Part shown: positions 35,010 to 46,846 of the stretch, one piece after another
Numbering within the stretch: position 1 is the first letter of the stretch
Layout of the letters: every line of letters starts with the position of its first letter
From: Nereocystis luetkeana
Lineage: Eukaryota; Sar; Phaeophyceae; Laminariales; Laminariaceae
Direction of reading: 5' to 3'
Length of the DNA: 64,000 nt
Assembly: GCA_031213475.1 (NCBI GenBank)
Contig: JARUPZ010000014.1
Coordinates: 7,825,491-7,889,490, forward strand
Position numbers and translations under genes: made by a program
The notes under the pieces: generated by a model
The model's database searches: none
The model's input: only the letters and a program-made list of their open reading frames with translations
Told to the model about the DNA's origin: nothing

Positions 35010-35315
35010 TCACCGGGAATCTAAAGTCACCGGGCATTTCAGCATTACTGCGTGAAGTGAAAACAGGTTGAACCGAACACCGGGCACGTAGGCTACGTCC
35101 AAAAGCCCAACTCGAACATCACACTGCGCGCTGTGCATCACCATCGGAATCTGTCCAAAGTACTCGACCTTCAGTGACCTCATGTCACCGACGACTAAAC
35201 TACTCTTGCCGGGGGGAGGGGGGTAACACCCTACCGTACCAAAGGGGTTACCAGTTACGTGAAAGGTTGCTCCCAAATCCGCTACCCACTCTTCCTTCCC
35301 ACTAGACAAAAACAA
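35010..35315 (-). other. Copia protease-like segment
   Basis: WVADLGATFHVTG occupies the place of the Asp-protease motif; DVAYVPGVRFNLFS is the typical Copia protease end. Confidence 0.75.
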
Positions 35316-35501
35316 ATCGTCGCTAAAAATACTCTTGCCTTGGTGCGCAAACTGCGCGGTGAAGAGGTGCGGGTCGAACGTAGGCGTAGGGTTGCCGTTG
35401 TTCGCTGGGCCAGGGGAAAGGAAAGTGCTCGAGGAGGGTTGTTGTGACGTGAAAGCTCCGGCTGAGGTATACCCACCACTGCCGTGGGGCGTCTCCTGCT
35501 G

Positions 35502-35819
35502 CTAGCCACCTCCGTAGTACATCTGTTGAGGGGGAGGGGCAGCAGTACTCGGGACCGCGACGTTCATCTGCGGGGCGGCTACCGGGCAAGCTGCGACGTA
35601 GTGGCCGTGTTTGCCACACCGAAAACAGACCCCGTTGCTCCTCGGTTGCGTGTTGCTCGGCGGGAGACCCCAGCCTGCCAGAGTCATTACGGGCGGCGGG
35701 GGCATAGGGGGCATTGCCCCTGGTGGTGGCTCGGTAGGTACCCAACCCATGGCCGGGACCGCCCCACCCGTACCGAAGGGGTCGGGACCGGAGTCATCCC
35801 AACGGTACCTGCAGGCCAC
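35502..35819 (-). other. Copia gag CCHC zinc knuckle
   Basis: CFRCGKHGHYVAAC fits the C-x2-C-x4-H-x4-C nucleocapsid knuckle. Flanks are Pro-rich. Confidence 0.85.
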
Positions 35820-35972
35820 GGCATCCCAACGCCATTTGGGGCCGGTGATTCCCCCCGGCGAATCTCCTCCCCGGTTGCCATCATGCTGACGGGCACGGTG
35901 CTGCTGCTGGTGGTACTGCTGCTGCTGGGATTGTTGTTGCTGCTGGTGCTGCTGTTGATGATACTGCTGCTG

Positions 35973-36780
35973 CTACTGGGGTCGCTGCCGCTGCTGCTGC
36001 TGCTGCTGCGGATACTGCTGCTGTTGCTGCTGCTGCTGCGGATACTGTTGCTGCTGCTGCTGCTGCGGCTGTTGCCCACCCTTGTACCTCCCGCCTCTCC
36101 TGTCCCTCCTTTCCTTTCGTGGACCCGCACCTCCACAACTGGCAGGCTGCGCACCTCCGGCGTACAAAGCATGCAGCTTTCCCATTCCCTGCACACCTAA
36201 CGCCTTGGAAACCACCTCTCTATCTGCCCTATCGTTTGCGTACGCATCGCGGATGATCTCATCGATCTCGGAACGGGGGATGGACGGGCGGTAAAGAACG
36301 GACTTACTTTGTATCATATATAGAGGCGAGAGGTTCGTCACGATATGCCGGTTCACCTCTTCCACACTCTTACCACAGCCAAGCATGGCCAGCTCATCCG
36401 CTGCCTTATCCACCCTACCTAGAAAAAGCACGGGGTTCTTGTCCTCGACCATTCTGATGGTCTCGAACTATCTCTTTAGCCTATGGGTGGCCGCTATCGT
36501 CCTTGGCATGTAGTAGTCCTCTAATTCCTTCCATGCACCACGTGGCGACATTGCCTTCTGCATTCTGAACTCAGCCATTGCGTATCCAGCCATTGCTTCC
36601 ATCATTAATCCATGAACTAATCGCGCATCCCTAATATCTTGGGGAGAGTGCCTGGATGCTAGCTCCTCCTCCGACACCCTCACGTCACCAACCATAACAG
36701 GGGTTGACGTGCTTAACACATGAAGGCACCCTAGGGATGACAGGTACGCTTCGAACTTACTACACCACATACTAAAGTGG
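35973..36780 (-). other. Copia gag region with polyGln tract
   Basis: Capsid-like helical sequence (FEAYLSSLGCLHVLS, AGYAMAEFRMQKAMS, GRVDKAADELAMLG), then a Gln-rich tail encoded by CTG/CAG repeats at about 35890-36075. Confidence 0.75.
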
Positions 36781-37013
36781 GCTTCTATGTTATCGAATTT
36801 GGAGGATCTCGACTGAGATAGGGAGGGCGGTACAAAGAAGTTAGCTTACACCTGATTTTGGCTCAAACGGATCAGGTATAATTGATTTAGGCATTTGCTC
36901 TTTTCAAAGTCTTCGTCAACTAAACTCATGCCAACTAACATATCTGTATTCAACACGTCTTACATGTCACCTTTGTGCTGTCGGTTTGTTGTCTATAAAC
37001 CATGTTTGCAGGT

Positions 37014-37184
37014 CCGTAAGGATTGTGTCTACTGCAAAGGAACTGTTAAGATCAAGGGCAACGGCATCTTGATCGGCCTGTGCAAGCCCCCCCTGCACTT
37101 CTCGGACTCCAAGCGCTCCAGGGAGCTCTTCATCGCCCACGACGAGCACGTGCAGGGCGAACGCCACGCGAAGTTCGACGAATA
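37014..37184 (+). CDS. Exon-like fragment with a C-x2-C motif
   Basis: After an acceptor-like TTTGCAG ending at 37013, the + strand reads VRKDCVYCKGTVKIKGNG, LIGLCKPPLHF and then KRSRELFIAHDEHVQ, stopping at 37184. C-x2-C followed by C...H might be a small zinc-binding tail such as those at the ends of some DDE transposases. I do not recognise the family. It lies just outside the Copia coding region. Confidence 0.3.
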
Positions 37185-38587
37185 GGCTCGGGTGGAACTG
37201 GAGAAAAGCGCCGCCAAGCGGGAAGGCTGTGTCGGTCGATCTCCTCGGTTCGGGCTCGGAATAGATATTCGCACTTTAAGAGTCTGTTCGCGTGCCAATC
37301 ATGATCTGCCGGTAGCGCATCATACACAGTTGATCTGCCTTTGGTCTGCGCCTGGTGTCTGAATATAGAGGTGTTCGCGGGCGTTTGGTTGCAGCGTGCG
37401 CCTGCGTCTTGTATATTTCAGTACTTTCAGCAAACATCCGTTGTGTGTGTACTTGCAAGTCTGCCAGCGGGTACCTTAAATTCAAGCGTGGGGAGCGGAC
37501 TGGTTCATTTTTTTTTCGGTGGGGGTTTCTTCACCGAAGAAGAGTGTCAGGTTTTGCATCGTCTTCATCACGCTAGTGCCTTGGCGAGTGACAAGGTCTA
37601 ACTGGCTTTTGGGCAACGATCCTGTTTTTTTCAATCTACCTTTGGTGTTTGCCAGGGTGCTGATTCCGTTGATATTAGCGACATTCGCGTTTGCGAGGGA
37701 ATTTTTGCTACCACTTACTCCCGTCGCTTCGACTTCTTTGCGTTTCACGCCGGCCCCGGGCCCTCTGCTACGCTTCGTTGAAGACGGTTTTCTTGAGGAA
37801 TTTCTGTTGTAGTTAGTTCGGGCGTCCGCCAAAGGTTCCGTTCGTTGTTGAATCGTTAGGTATCGCAGGACATGTGTCTACTGGCGCTGCGATTCGTCGA
37901 GCAAGCGCTTACTGTCGAAGTTGCATATCACGCTCATGTCGCGTTCATATATCATAACAGCTGTAATATATAATTACTACCGGCTTTTTCGGTCATTAGA
38001 ACTGCTCCCTTGCGTCACCCTCATCTGCATAGACCATTGTAGCAATCAAGGCGTGCAAGTGGTACTGTGAAATGCTCGAACTGACGAATGGTCAATGATC
38101 AGATGGCGCGACGATGAGGCGCAATAAATAGGGAGGAGGAGCTCGTCACACTCGTCCTGGGTACCGTCTGGAGGAAGGGTAGGGCAATGACCGTAGACAA
38201 ACTGCAGTTGAGGAACACTTGAGAGAGACGGCAGATAAAGTCGCATCGTACCAGACCGACTGGTGAATAGAAATTCTTCATGCTGCGAACTCGTGTCGCA
38301 AACTGATGATGCTATCTCGAAGGGTCTCTGTGTCTTGCTTTGCATTTTGTCTCGCATTTTGTTTTCATCCTTGTTTCTATTGTATAAAATGGGCCTGCCT
38401 TTGTGCGTGGCGATCAAGGCAAGCCTGGTGTTGGTGAAGCTTTCTGGTTACGGTTGGCTATTGATAAAATTTGGTATGTCTTGTCTCAGGAACCTGTGAC
38501 AAAGGGGGGGTGGGGCGAAAGTATTTTTTCTGACGTTGTTAGTGTATTCCTCCCTCCTGTCTTTCAGTTTATCGAGGTTGCTGGGGT
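37185..38587. other. Stretch without a supported gene
   Basis: The longest frame is on the - strand at 37482-37832 (basic, Lys/Ser/Asn-rich, TTG start, no domain). Nothing else is visible. Confidence 0.4.
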
Positions 38588-38816
38588 GTGTATGTTGTGC
38601 CTATCCTATCCAGTACGATAGCAGGGCCTTGCAATGCCTACGTGCCTTTCTTTATTGCACTACGCTGCAGTCTTTTGCGTACCTGCCTTTCCTTTCTGCA
38701 CTGCACTGGAGTCTTTCCGCGTCTCAGTTTGGTGCCCATGGCAATTGCATCTCTCTCGTATACCTGGTAAGAAACAGGTACACACACTGGGTGTGCTGAT
38801 TGATGTCGACGGGTAG
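38588..38816 (+). repeat. Old diverged copy of repeat family R2
   Basis: GTATGTTGTGCCTATC, CAGTACGATAGCAGGGC, TTGCAATGCC and, at the end, GATGTCGACGGGTAGAAA match the R2 copies at 50457, 51476 and 60398 in order. The middle has expanded and diverged. Confidence 0.65.
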
Positions 38817-39549
38817 AAAAACGCGCATACGATGAAAACCCCTCTAATGAATAACTCGTATCACGAGTACGTCTTACCTTCCCCTACTCGTTATCGTACA
38901 GACGGGAACACTATCTCAAAGAAACGTTACACGTCCGCAACCCAGTGATTTTCAATATTTCTCAAGAAACAAAAATGCTGCCATCCATCCCTGTGATAGG
39001 CGCATGACAGGATTAACCTCGTTCTTGGACGAAACATTGGAAGATTAAATCCTTGAATACTAGGAGAGTGCAAGGGCCGAGTGACGCGTCTAATTGGAAA
39101 CCTCTCAACGAGATCCTCGGATCATCGCCATTTACGGTATATGCACCCCTTTCGTTTTGGAATACCTCGACTATAAGCTGTGGGGGTTATGTGCTTTCTA
39201 GCGCTTTAGAAATAAATGCATGTTACAGCTCTATCTTGGGTATCGTTACCGTTACCAGAAGCGTAGATACCCGGTGGTATATCGTTGGCTTCCAAAGCTA
39301 CTAGACTTAGTGTTGACGCTCGATTGCCAAGGTAGCTAGATTTGAAAATTGTTTAGCTAAAGGTAGTAGGAATCAGCTCCTGAGAGCGCATACCGTAGTG
39401 GGAGGAAGCTACTAATCGCGATAATATCAGGGGAAAATGTCTCAAGTAACGAAAAGTAGTGGGAAGAAGGTAGGGTAGCCTGCTGTGTGACAGTGGACCT
39501 GAGTTACGACCAAGAGAGAGAGAAGGCGTTATAGAATACATTGCCCTCA
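38817..39549. other. Stretch without a supported gene
   Basis: No recognisable coding sequence, repeat or RNA. Confidence 0.4.
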
Positions 39550-39744
39550 ATGAAAGGCATTCTTGCGCTGTTTTTAGCTTGCTTGTCATTTTATATATGT
39601 GAAGTCGCAGTTGGGGTTGGTGAGAGCGTCAAGAAAGATGATCAACGGACGGGTAAGAAGCGCCCACTCGATTGCGATCCGCCCGGTGAACCCTGCGGCC
39701 CAGATCGCGCAAAACAAGAGATTCGCAACAAGCGGTCCCACTAG
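39550..39744 (+). CDS. Possible small secreted protein (64 aa)
   Basis: From ATG at 39550 the frame reads MKGILALFLACLSFYICEV, a short Lys start with a hydrophobic core as in signal peptides. A charged, Cys-containing tail follows (DCDPPGEPCGPDR), with a stop at 39744. Cleavage could fall after VAVGVG. There are no introns and no known family. Short ORFs with a hydrophobic start arise by chance, so this is tentative. Confidence 0.28.
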   Translation: MKGILALFLACLSFYICEVAVGVGESVKKDDQRTGKKRPLDCDPPGEPCGPDRAKQEIRNKRSH

Positions 39745-41100
39745 CCAATGAAAAACGTGTGGATCGTTTACAGATTAGACAGATTGACATGTATGTTCAA
39801 CTGCCGTGTTATATACGAATACCGAAACATACGACGAGGATGGCCACGTAATGGCAAAGTAAATTGAATCCACTGCTTTTTCAAAAGACCTATAGTATGT
39901 CAATCAATGGAAACGCGAAGTAAAAACGTATTCTTCCTAAACAACAGCGGAAACTATCACCAGAATGCCGCTGTGGGGATAAAGGGTAAATGTTTGATGA
40001 TTACTTTTTTTGTCTGCAGGCGGCCCGCCTCGGTGTTTTCGTTGTTAGTTTCCTGGTGTCAACATGCTGATAGAATTCAACTCATGCGACGATAGACGCT
40101 CGATCCCGACATAGGCTCAGCCCACGGCCAACCCGCTTGGTGGAGGCCAAGGTCAACGAGTATAAATGATGGGTCTCAACTAAATTAGGTGGATCCACGT
40201 TCTAGAGGGTAATAGCTTACCAACGGAGTCCTACAGTATCCTCCCAATCCAAACTAAATAGCATATTGTTTGCCATTCGAGATGGATATGAATTTCTCTC
40301 ATCTATTTTGTTCACACCAGCGGCCAATAGGTTTTGTATCATGTGCCTGGTAAGCGCCAGCAAACCGTCACCCAACATCGTGTGTTGTTGCTCAGATATA
40401 CGCTGCGCGCACAGATGCGAACAAACGCCGAGATTAACTGCTGTAGTTGTGGTCTGGTGCCGCGTAGAGACGGGTTGGGTGCGCTGCACTCCGCATAGGA
40501 CCTAAGCGTTCGACCCAACTTGGACGGCCTTTTGTTGGTCTGGCGCCGGAGAGACGTGTCGAGTCAACTTGTCCTGGTATTTGGGACCTATTCACAATGT
40601 GACTGACTGCTGCTACTGCTGCTGCTGTGCCGCTGCTGCTGCTGTAGTGTCTACGAGTACGTATTCACCGAGAGGTGCGCGCCGGGTGCGCTTCTCTTTG
40701 TCTCTAGGCCCAAACTCGGGCAAGCCGACTGTTGTAGTCTGAACACGGAGAGATGCGCTGGCCGCGCGTCGGGCGCGAATCAATGACGCATATACAGTTG
40801 TGTCACCCGTCCAACTCATCGACCGTTCTGCTGCTGTTTGTTGTCGTGAAGATATTGAAATCAGAGTCCTTTCTGATTTTCGATACGAAAAGCGGTTTGC
40901 CCAAGTGGTCGTATTCTATGTCTAAACAGGAGAAGGCATCGAAGTTTTGGATCTCCTGGATGTTCACCGGTGGAAAAAATAATATCACTCATCACCTCAT
41001 CACCTTGCATTTGAAACATGCTCTTCTTGTGTACTTGATGTGATATCGTTTGTTGGTATATAGTACCTGGTATGATGGTACTAGGGTTTGATATACTCTT
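39745..41100. other. Non-coding stretch with CTG tract and decayed repeats
   Basis: CTG repeats lie at about 40608-40642. Three diverged copies of a block like GAGAGACGYGTYGRGT occur near 40465, 40550 and 40750. TACCTGGTA occurs near 41064. No gene is supported. Confidence 0.45.
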
Positions 41101-41475
41101 CAGAAATAACACGGTATGGGATATATGGGATATATATGTTTGGTCTATGCTCTACGGGAAAAACACCGTATGTTGGTATTGTTGGCGGTATGGTAAGGAA
41201 AACCACAGTATGTGGTATGGTACGTTGGCGGTATGGTACGATGGTACGGTGTCGTGGACATATTATATTACTGAACACCGTATGTATGTGGTAGGGTATT
41301 AATGGCGGTATGGGACGCGAAAAACACAGTGTGGGGTATGGCACGTTGGCGGTATGGTACGATGGTACGGTGTCGTGGACATACTATATTACTAGTCACC
41401 GTATGTACGTGGTATGGTATTAATGGCGGTATGGTACGCGAAAAACACAGTGCGTGGTATGGTATTAAAGGCGGT
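41100..41475. repeat. Tandem repeat of about 121 bp, three units
   Basis: ACGTTGGCGGTATGGTACGA occurs at 41222 and 41343, 121 bp apart, with a less similar unit before. Each unit carries GTACGGTGTCGTGGACATA and an ACACAGT stretch. It abuts the (CAA)n tail of the LINE. Confidence 0.8.
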
Positions 41476-41484
41476 ATGGTTGTT

Positions 41485-41553
41485 GTTATTGTTGTTGTTG
41501 TTGTTGTTGTTGTTGTTATTGTTGTTGTTGCTGTTGTTGCTGTTGTTGTTTTC
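41485..41553 (-). repeat. (CAA)n tail of the LINE
   Basis: On the - strand the 3' end runs into (CAA)n with a few CAG and TAA variants. The second LINE copy near 52725 ends in the same repeat, so it is the family's tail rather than a chance microsatellite. Confidence 0.85.
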
Positions 41554-42315
41554 ACATTACCTCATCGCCACAATACAATGCAGTCCGCGGTCGCAGGACG
41601 GGCTCCAATAGCTCTGAAATGAAAGAAATACCTCTGTAAAAAATTAAAACAAGCAAAAGGTAGTCCACACGATACCTGAAGCACATCTACACTTCAGACA
41701 AAAACATGAAAAAAGGAGGTCCGCGCGCGTACGTATCAGATACATGCGGTACGCTGTACAAGTCGCTACATAAACTAAGAGGACCACATGCTACCCAGAA
41801 AAAATCGACAGGAGGATGAGAATAACAACTCGACGTCGAAAAATCGGGAAAAAAATAATAAAAAAACATCCAAGAGGGAAGACAGAGAGAAAAATGTCAA
41901 GTCAGGCAAGAAAGCACTATAAAGCCAGAAATCAAGAAAGGACACAAGAGAATGCGCACTTTTTCGAAGATTTCAGGTTCGCACGCATCGCGAGAGGTGT
42001 AAAACAGAGGCAAAAACAAAAAACAAGCATATGCACTCCACCACTAAGGACCCCAGGGAAGCAAAACGAGATTAGCCCACAAAAAACAAATAAAAATATG
42101 AGGCGAACCAAAAGGAAAAAAAAGCACTCAGCAAAAAGCAAAGAAAGCGAAACGTAAGTTACAAACAGAGGCACTAAAAGGTACAAACGGGAAAGAAAGA
42201 ATGATAAAAAAAGGAAGGACAAAAAGGGACAAACACGGGCGGGAGGGATTTTTTTTTCGAAAGCCAGGCACTGGAGCATGCAGATACGCAAAGTTGCCCA
42301 GGTGGCACCATGCTA

Positions 42316-42421
42316 TTACGGGGGGGTCATAGTTAATAGGACCTATCGTATACATAAACACCTATATTTTGTACAATTTATACTACCAATATTTAGCCCT
42401 ATTAACTATGGTCCCCCGTAA
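42316..42421. mobile_element. Hairpin MITE of the TTACGGGGG family, copy 3, TA duplication
   Basis: A 106-bp element from TTACGG to CCGTAA, with TA at 42314-42315 and 42422-42423. It splits the LINE 3' UTR between CACCATGC and GTTATTTTGG. The second LINE copy at 53165 shows the unbroken site, CACCATGCTAGTTACTTGG, with a single TA. This makes the ends and the TA target certain, a Tc1/mariner-like signature. Confidence 0.95.
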
Positions 42422-43184
42422 TAGTTATTTTGGTCCCAAAGAAGGGAGTGCATCATGACGATGATGGCCATCCCCCATCCCCCATCCCCAGGCTTCAGTC
42501 TGTAGGGCAGACCGCTTTCACCCCCCCCCCCCTCCCTCCCATTCCCCCTTGTCTCCCTTTCGCCCCCTGTTCCATGCCATTCTGCGCACACGCGTTATCG
42601 TCAAGGGTTGTGGTCGTGGTTGCAGCTATCCTATGCCGTTCAGCCGATGCCTCCTTGTCATCCTTATGCAACGTCCGCATGAAGCCCTTCACTCCGCCCC
42701 TTCCTCGACCCGTTGGAACCGTCTAATGGCTTTCTGAGCTGCCTCGCACCACCCTTCGAGCTTGATGCCGAACTCCTTGAGGTCCTCCTCAAGGTACCTC
42801 ATCCAGTCCCACTCCTGTTCTCCGGGGTACCTCTTACCCCCAACCACCTCCCCAAACATCACCCTCTTCGGCAGACGCTCCTCTCCCATGCGTGTCACAA
42901 AGCCCGCAATGAAGAGTCTGCGTCTGCGTACCGTCGTCTCAACGATCTCAGAGCTTGTCCTGAGAAGCGCGCTAGCATGATAGAATGTGGTCTTCGCGCT
43001 TTCGTTTTCGCCAGCCGATGCATCGGAGGAGCATCGTGTGGTGGACCTCCCGTAGCCGACCGTAATCAGTCTTGCTCGGGCTCCAAGTAACGAAACCGTA
43101 GAGCAACGTTTCCATCACCTCGGCTCTCAGCATTCGCACCTTCAGGCGTAGGCGCACACCCGGGCGGTCATTGATTTCCATCTT

Positions 43185-44521
43185 CTACCGCTCGAAGCAT
43201 GCCCATGCCCTCTGGAGTCGACGCGTTACCTCGACACTTCTGCTCGTCCAATCTGCGCCGATAGCCCCGCCCAAATGCACAAACTCGGTCGTTTGTTTGT
43301 ACACTTGGCCGGCTTCGGCGACGGTGAACGGCACGTTCCCCCTATCTTTCGTTTGCAGACACATTATCTCCGTCTTGGCCTCCGAGACCGTCACGCCGAA
43401 AGCGGCCCATGCAGACACGATCACCGTCATCATCCTCTCCAGGCCGTTAGGTGATCTCGATACTATGCCCGCAACGTCAGCATACGGTATAGCCCACAGT
43501 GTTCGGGCCTCTTTACCATTACCCTGTCCGTCGGCGTGGCCGGCCCGTGCCTTCCCCCTCTCCCGTTCCTTCTTCTCCTGCTTTCGTTGGAGTTGCACTA
43601 AGCTGTCCTAGATGAATTTATCACACGCGAACCGTTTCTCCGCCACACGCAACACCGCTGTGAAAAACATGTTGAACAACGAAGGCGCGACCATACACCC
43701 TTGCCGAAGGCCTTGTTTCTCGTCGAGCATATCTGAGCAGGCGCCGCCATCCAGCCGCACGCATGCTTGCATGCCGTGGTGGATTTGGCGGATAACGGTG
43801 ACAATTCTAGGTGGCACGCCAAAGCGGGCCAAGTAAGCCCACGGGAGGGTTCGGTCGACGGAGTCATAAGCTTTGATGAGGTCGAAGAAGCACATGAACA
43901 GCGGAGTGTCCTTCTTCCTTCCCAATTCCCGCAAGCCTCGCACCACGAACATCATGTCGACCGTCGACCGTTCGGGCCTAAAGTCACACTGCGCCTCTGG
44001 CAGGATGCCTTCCCGTTCGCAGTAGTCGCTGAAGCGGCGCGCGATGGCTTTGAGGAGTACTTTGCGGGCATGCGCGACAAGGGAAATGCCACGATAGTTA
44101 CCACATTCCGTCCTGTCTTTCTTCTTGGGCCATGACAGTTACCACATTCCGTCCTGTCTTTCTTCTTGTGCAGCACCTTAATCGATGCATCCTTCCGTTG
44201 CTGCGGCACGAGCCCTCCCCTCCTCACAGCGACGACAATCTCGTAGACGCTGCCCAAGGTGTCCGAGTCTCCTTCGTCGGCCAGGACCTTCAGAAGTTCC
44301 GCTGGGAGACCATCAGGCCCAACCGCCTTGCGGTTCGCCATCGCCCTGATTGCGTCTTCCACCTCGTATCTAGACGGGACGTCGTCCAGTGGACTGCACG
44401 AGGGCCAGACCGTGAGCTCGTCGACGATAATCGGGCCGAGGGTCGATGACTTGATGTTTAGCAGCTTATGGAACCACCTTACCCATCGTTCCCGGATGAG
44501 GCCTATGTCTCGCAGTAACAT
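43185..44521 (-). other. LINE reverse transcriptase core
   Basis: The fingers and palm blocks are readable across three frames. [12 protein letters not shown] holds the first palm Asp; PYADVAG replaces YADD. Confidence 0.88.
44088..44173. repeat. Direct duplication of about 43 bp inside the LINE RT
   Basis: AGTTACCACATTCCGTCCTG followed by TCTTTCTTCTTG occurs twice in tandem, joined by GGCCATGAC. Confidence 0.9.
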
Positions 44522-44956
44522 ACCTTCCTCGTCCCTGACGTACTGCGAATGGAAAGTCCTCTTTCTTCCACATCCATCCCCTTGAGGTATTTGCAGAACC
44601 CAAACTGATTGCCTTCTTGGATACGCCTTTCGAGTTGACGGAAATATTCTTCGAAGACTTTCTGCACTCCGTCCGTCCTCGCACGTTTGAGCTGTTTAGT
44701 GGCAATCTTCACACAGTTTTTCGCTGTTTTGTGTCGTTCGGGTTAGCACGTAGTTTCGTCCTCGCATTTTCCTTCTCCTGCCATCGTGAGTGCACCTCTG
44801 CTTTTACTTCTTCGGGCGTACACCAGACCAGCGGCCCTTGTATACGACTGGTATGAGGTGCCAGTTTTGCAGCAGTCCACAGCACGGTCTCTACTAGAGC
44901 AGTCGCCTTATCATCGACACTCCCAATTATACCAGGCGGTGGGGGGGGAAGTGTGG

Positions 44957-45215
44957 TTATCTCCCATTGAAGTCCGCTCGGAGACCGGGGTCTGCCATCA
45001 ACCGTTGTAGATCAATAGCTCGCTTTCCGCTGCCTACTTTCACCCTACGATTCGGCGCAAACCGACCCAAGAGGCGAATATTGCAGACCACGAGGTTGTG
45101 GTCAGATTCATGCCGATCCTCAGGTGGATTCCGTACTGTCATGTTGAGGACCAGGCGTCGATCAACTTCCCGAGTAAGGATGTACGATCGTACGGTGTCG
45201 TGGATATCATAGACG
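44957..45215 (-). other. LINE endonuclease, C-terminal end
   Basis: The SDH motif in HESDHNLVVCNI is the last catalytic block of apurinic-type LINE endonucleases. Upstream parts are absent. Confidence 0.75.
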
Positions 45216-45225
45216 GATAAATTCG

Positions 45226-46846
45226 CATAGTGTGTATGTTTCAGTATATAAGACCCGTAAGGGCTGCTTACGTCGTACGAATATCTTCTGTAATGACCCT
45301 ATATATCGACCATTCGAAAGTGTTCGAAACTACTACCCATGCGGACAGACAGACCGAAAAACAGACAGACAGACAGACGAGTTTGCCATTACCGCAGCTG
45401 ATACTCAGTTTTCCAAACTGAGACTAACATGGGGATATTTGAATATTTGCACATGCTTGCTGGTCAACGAAATTACGACGTGGTGGTGTTCTGCATTCGT
45501 TCATCTCGACCTATGTTCGAAAAACATTAAGTGCCAAGTCTACATTTTGAGTGCTCCTGCGGGGATACGAGCACTGTGGGAATTTGGCGATGGTGACTTT
45601 GGTAGACCTAACAGCAAAACTTGGATATATAGGGACATGAGGATAGCGGTTCATTAGATTGCATACAGCACATCAGTTATATAAATAGTCCCGCTGTTAC
45701 TGTATCGACTTGTTGGTCTCGTGGAACATGGACGAAGGACATTTATACACCGTATATAACACCACATTACTTGTATATAATTCACCGCATGTATGATTCT
45801 AATGTTCAGAATCTAGGCTCTGCAGGGTGCAGTGTAACGTAAAACATGAATATACAACTCTAGTGTCAGGTGTTTGGTATCATGGCTCATCCTCGGACGA
45901 TTTTGTAAAGGAAGTATTTGTGCCAAGCCACACGGCAACCCCTGCACCGTGCGTTTGTATATTTGTGGCTATTCATGCTTTTCAATACAATCACGTTCGC
46001 TCATAAATACACAACTTCCAATACCCATTCCAACGCACGCCTCCCAAGGGGTCGACCACACATGTGTCATCGTCTTGGGCTCATTTTACAGAGCGAGCCG
46101 TGTCAAAAACAAAATGAAGGTCAAGTATAACACCAACAGACGTGACCGTTGTCTTTGGGGTTATGCTTGTGAAAACGTCGTCATTGGCGGCGGCAGCGGC
46201 CACTACGATTGCCGCTCATCGAGACGTGTGAAGGATACGGAGTACGAAACCAAGACGATCCGTACTGTGTATGCAAGTTCTGGCACACAAAAACGCAACA
46301 CCGCAGCGGGGGGCCCAACGCCATGCTTCTGCAGCTGGGTATACCCGCCTCTTGTGTGTTCGTACTACAGTTCTTAGTTTGGTTTCTCGGAGCCTGCGCT
46401 TGGTCCCTTCAACAAGCTAGAACGTACCTGGTAGCGCCTACAGGTTTGCCGCCCGCATCTTCATTTACCCACTTGCCAGCGGCGCTTTTTTGTGTGCGTG
46501 CGTGTTACCAGATCGCAGCAGCATCAGCGGCAGAGTAAAATACCAGCAGCGGCAGTAACTTCGTCTCCGTGGCTTTGAGCCCCGGCGCTTGTCTGCAGCA
46601 ACTTGCAAACCCCATGCTTGCACGAAACAGTTCTTTCCCCTTGCTTTTTCACCCAGCAGCAGGACTGCACCAACAAAATGTCTTCTTGGCTGGGAATGTC
46701 GGGAGAGTTTGACCAATCCATTTTGCACCCAAACAAGTCTTTGAAAATCCATACACAGTGGTATCGTCTACGTGAGAAACAAAAAAACGGACACTTAGTC
46801 TAACACAATTTTCAACTAACAGTCACGTAAATAACCTCCAAGGAAA
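45226..46846. other. Stretch without a supported gene
   Basis: A GACA microsatellite lies at about 45350-45378, and a TACCTGGTA near 46425. No coding sequence is convincing. Confidence 0.45.

Larger units (their letters stand above)
30764..36780 (-). mobile_element. Ty1/Copia LTR-retrotransposon fossil
   Basis: A - strand Copia element with its parts in canonical order from high to low coordinate: gag, CCHC knuckle, protease-like segment, integrase, reverse transcriptase, RNase H. Integrase upstream of RT is what defines Copia. The coding region is broken in many places (I estimate six or more breaks), and a tandem triplication lies between integrase and RT. No pair of terminal repeats was recognised, so it may have lost its ends. 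Protein motifs are still easy to read, which suggests a moderate rather than ancient age. Confidence 0.9.
41480..45225 (-). mobile_element. LINE (endonuclease plus RT type), 5'-truncated
   Basis: A - strand non-LTR retrotransposon. It starts inside the endonuclease (YANLSVYDIHDTVRSY, ESDHNLVVCNIRL) and continues through KKARTDGV-like and EEYFRQLERRIQEGNQ linker blocks. RT follows: [49 protein letters not shown]. The catalytic box is PYADVAG, where YADD is usual, so the second Asp is lost. The thumb and C-terminus are KMEINDRPGVRLRLK-like and RMGEERLPKRVMFGE. Frame changes separate these segments, and a duplication of about 43 bp lies at 44094-44170 in the RT. A 3' UTR of about 1.1 kb ends in (CAA)n. 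Dead. The block order resembles RTE/Jockey-type LINEs; the exact clade was not determined. Confidence 0.9.

Noticed and set aside
41666-42291. Phe/Leu-rich membrane-like frames on the - strand
   Set aside because: They come from the A-rich LINE 3' UTR read on the other strand, not from a membrane protein.
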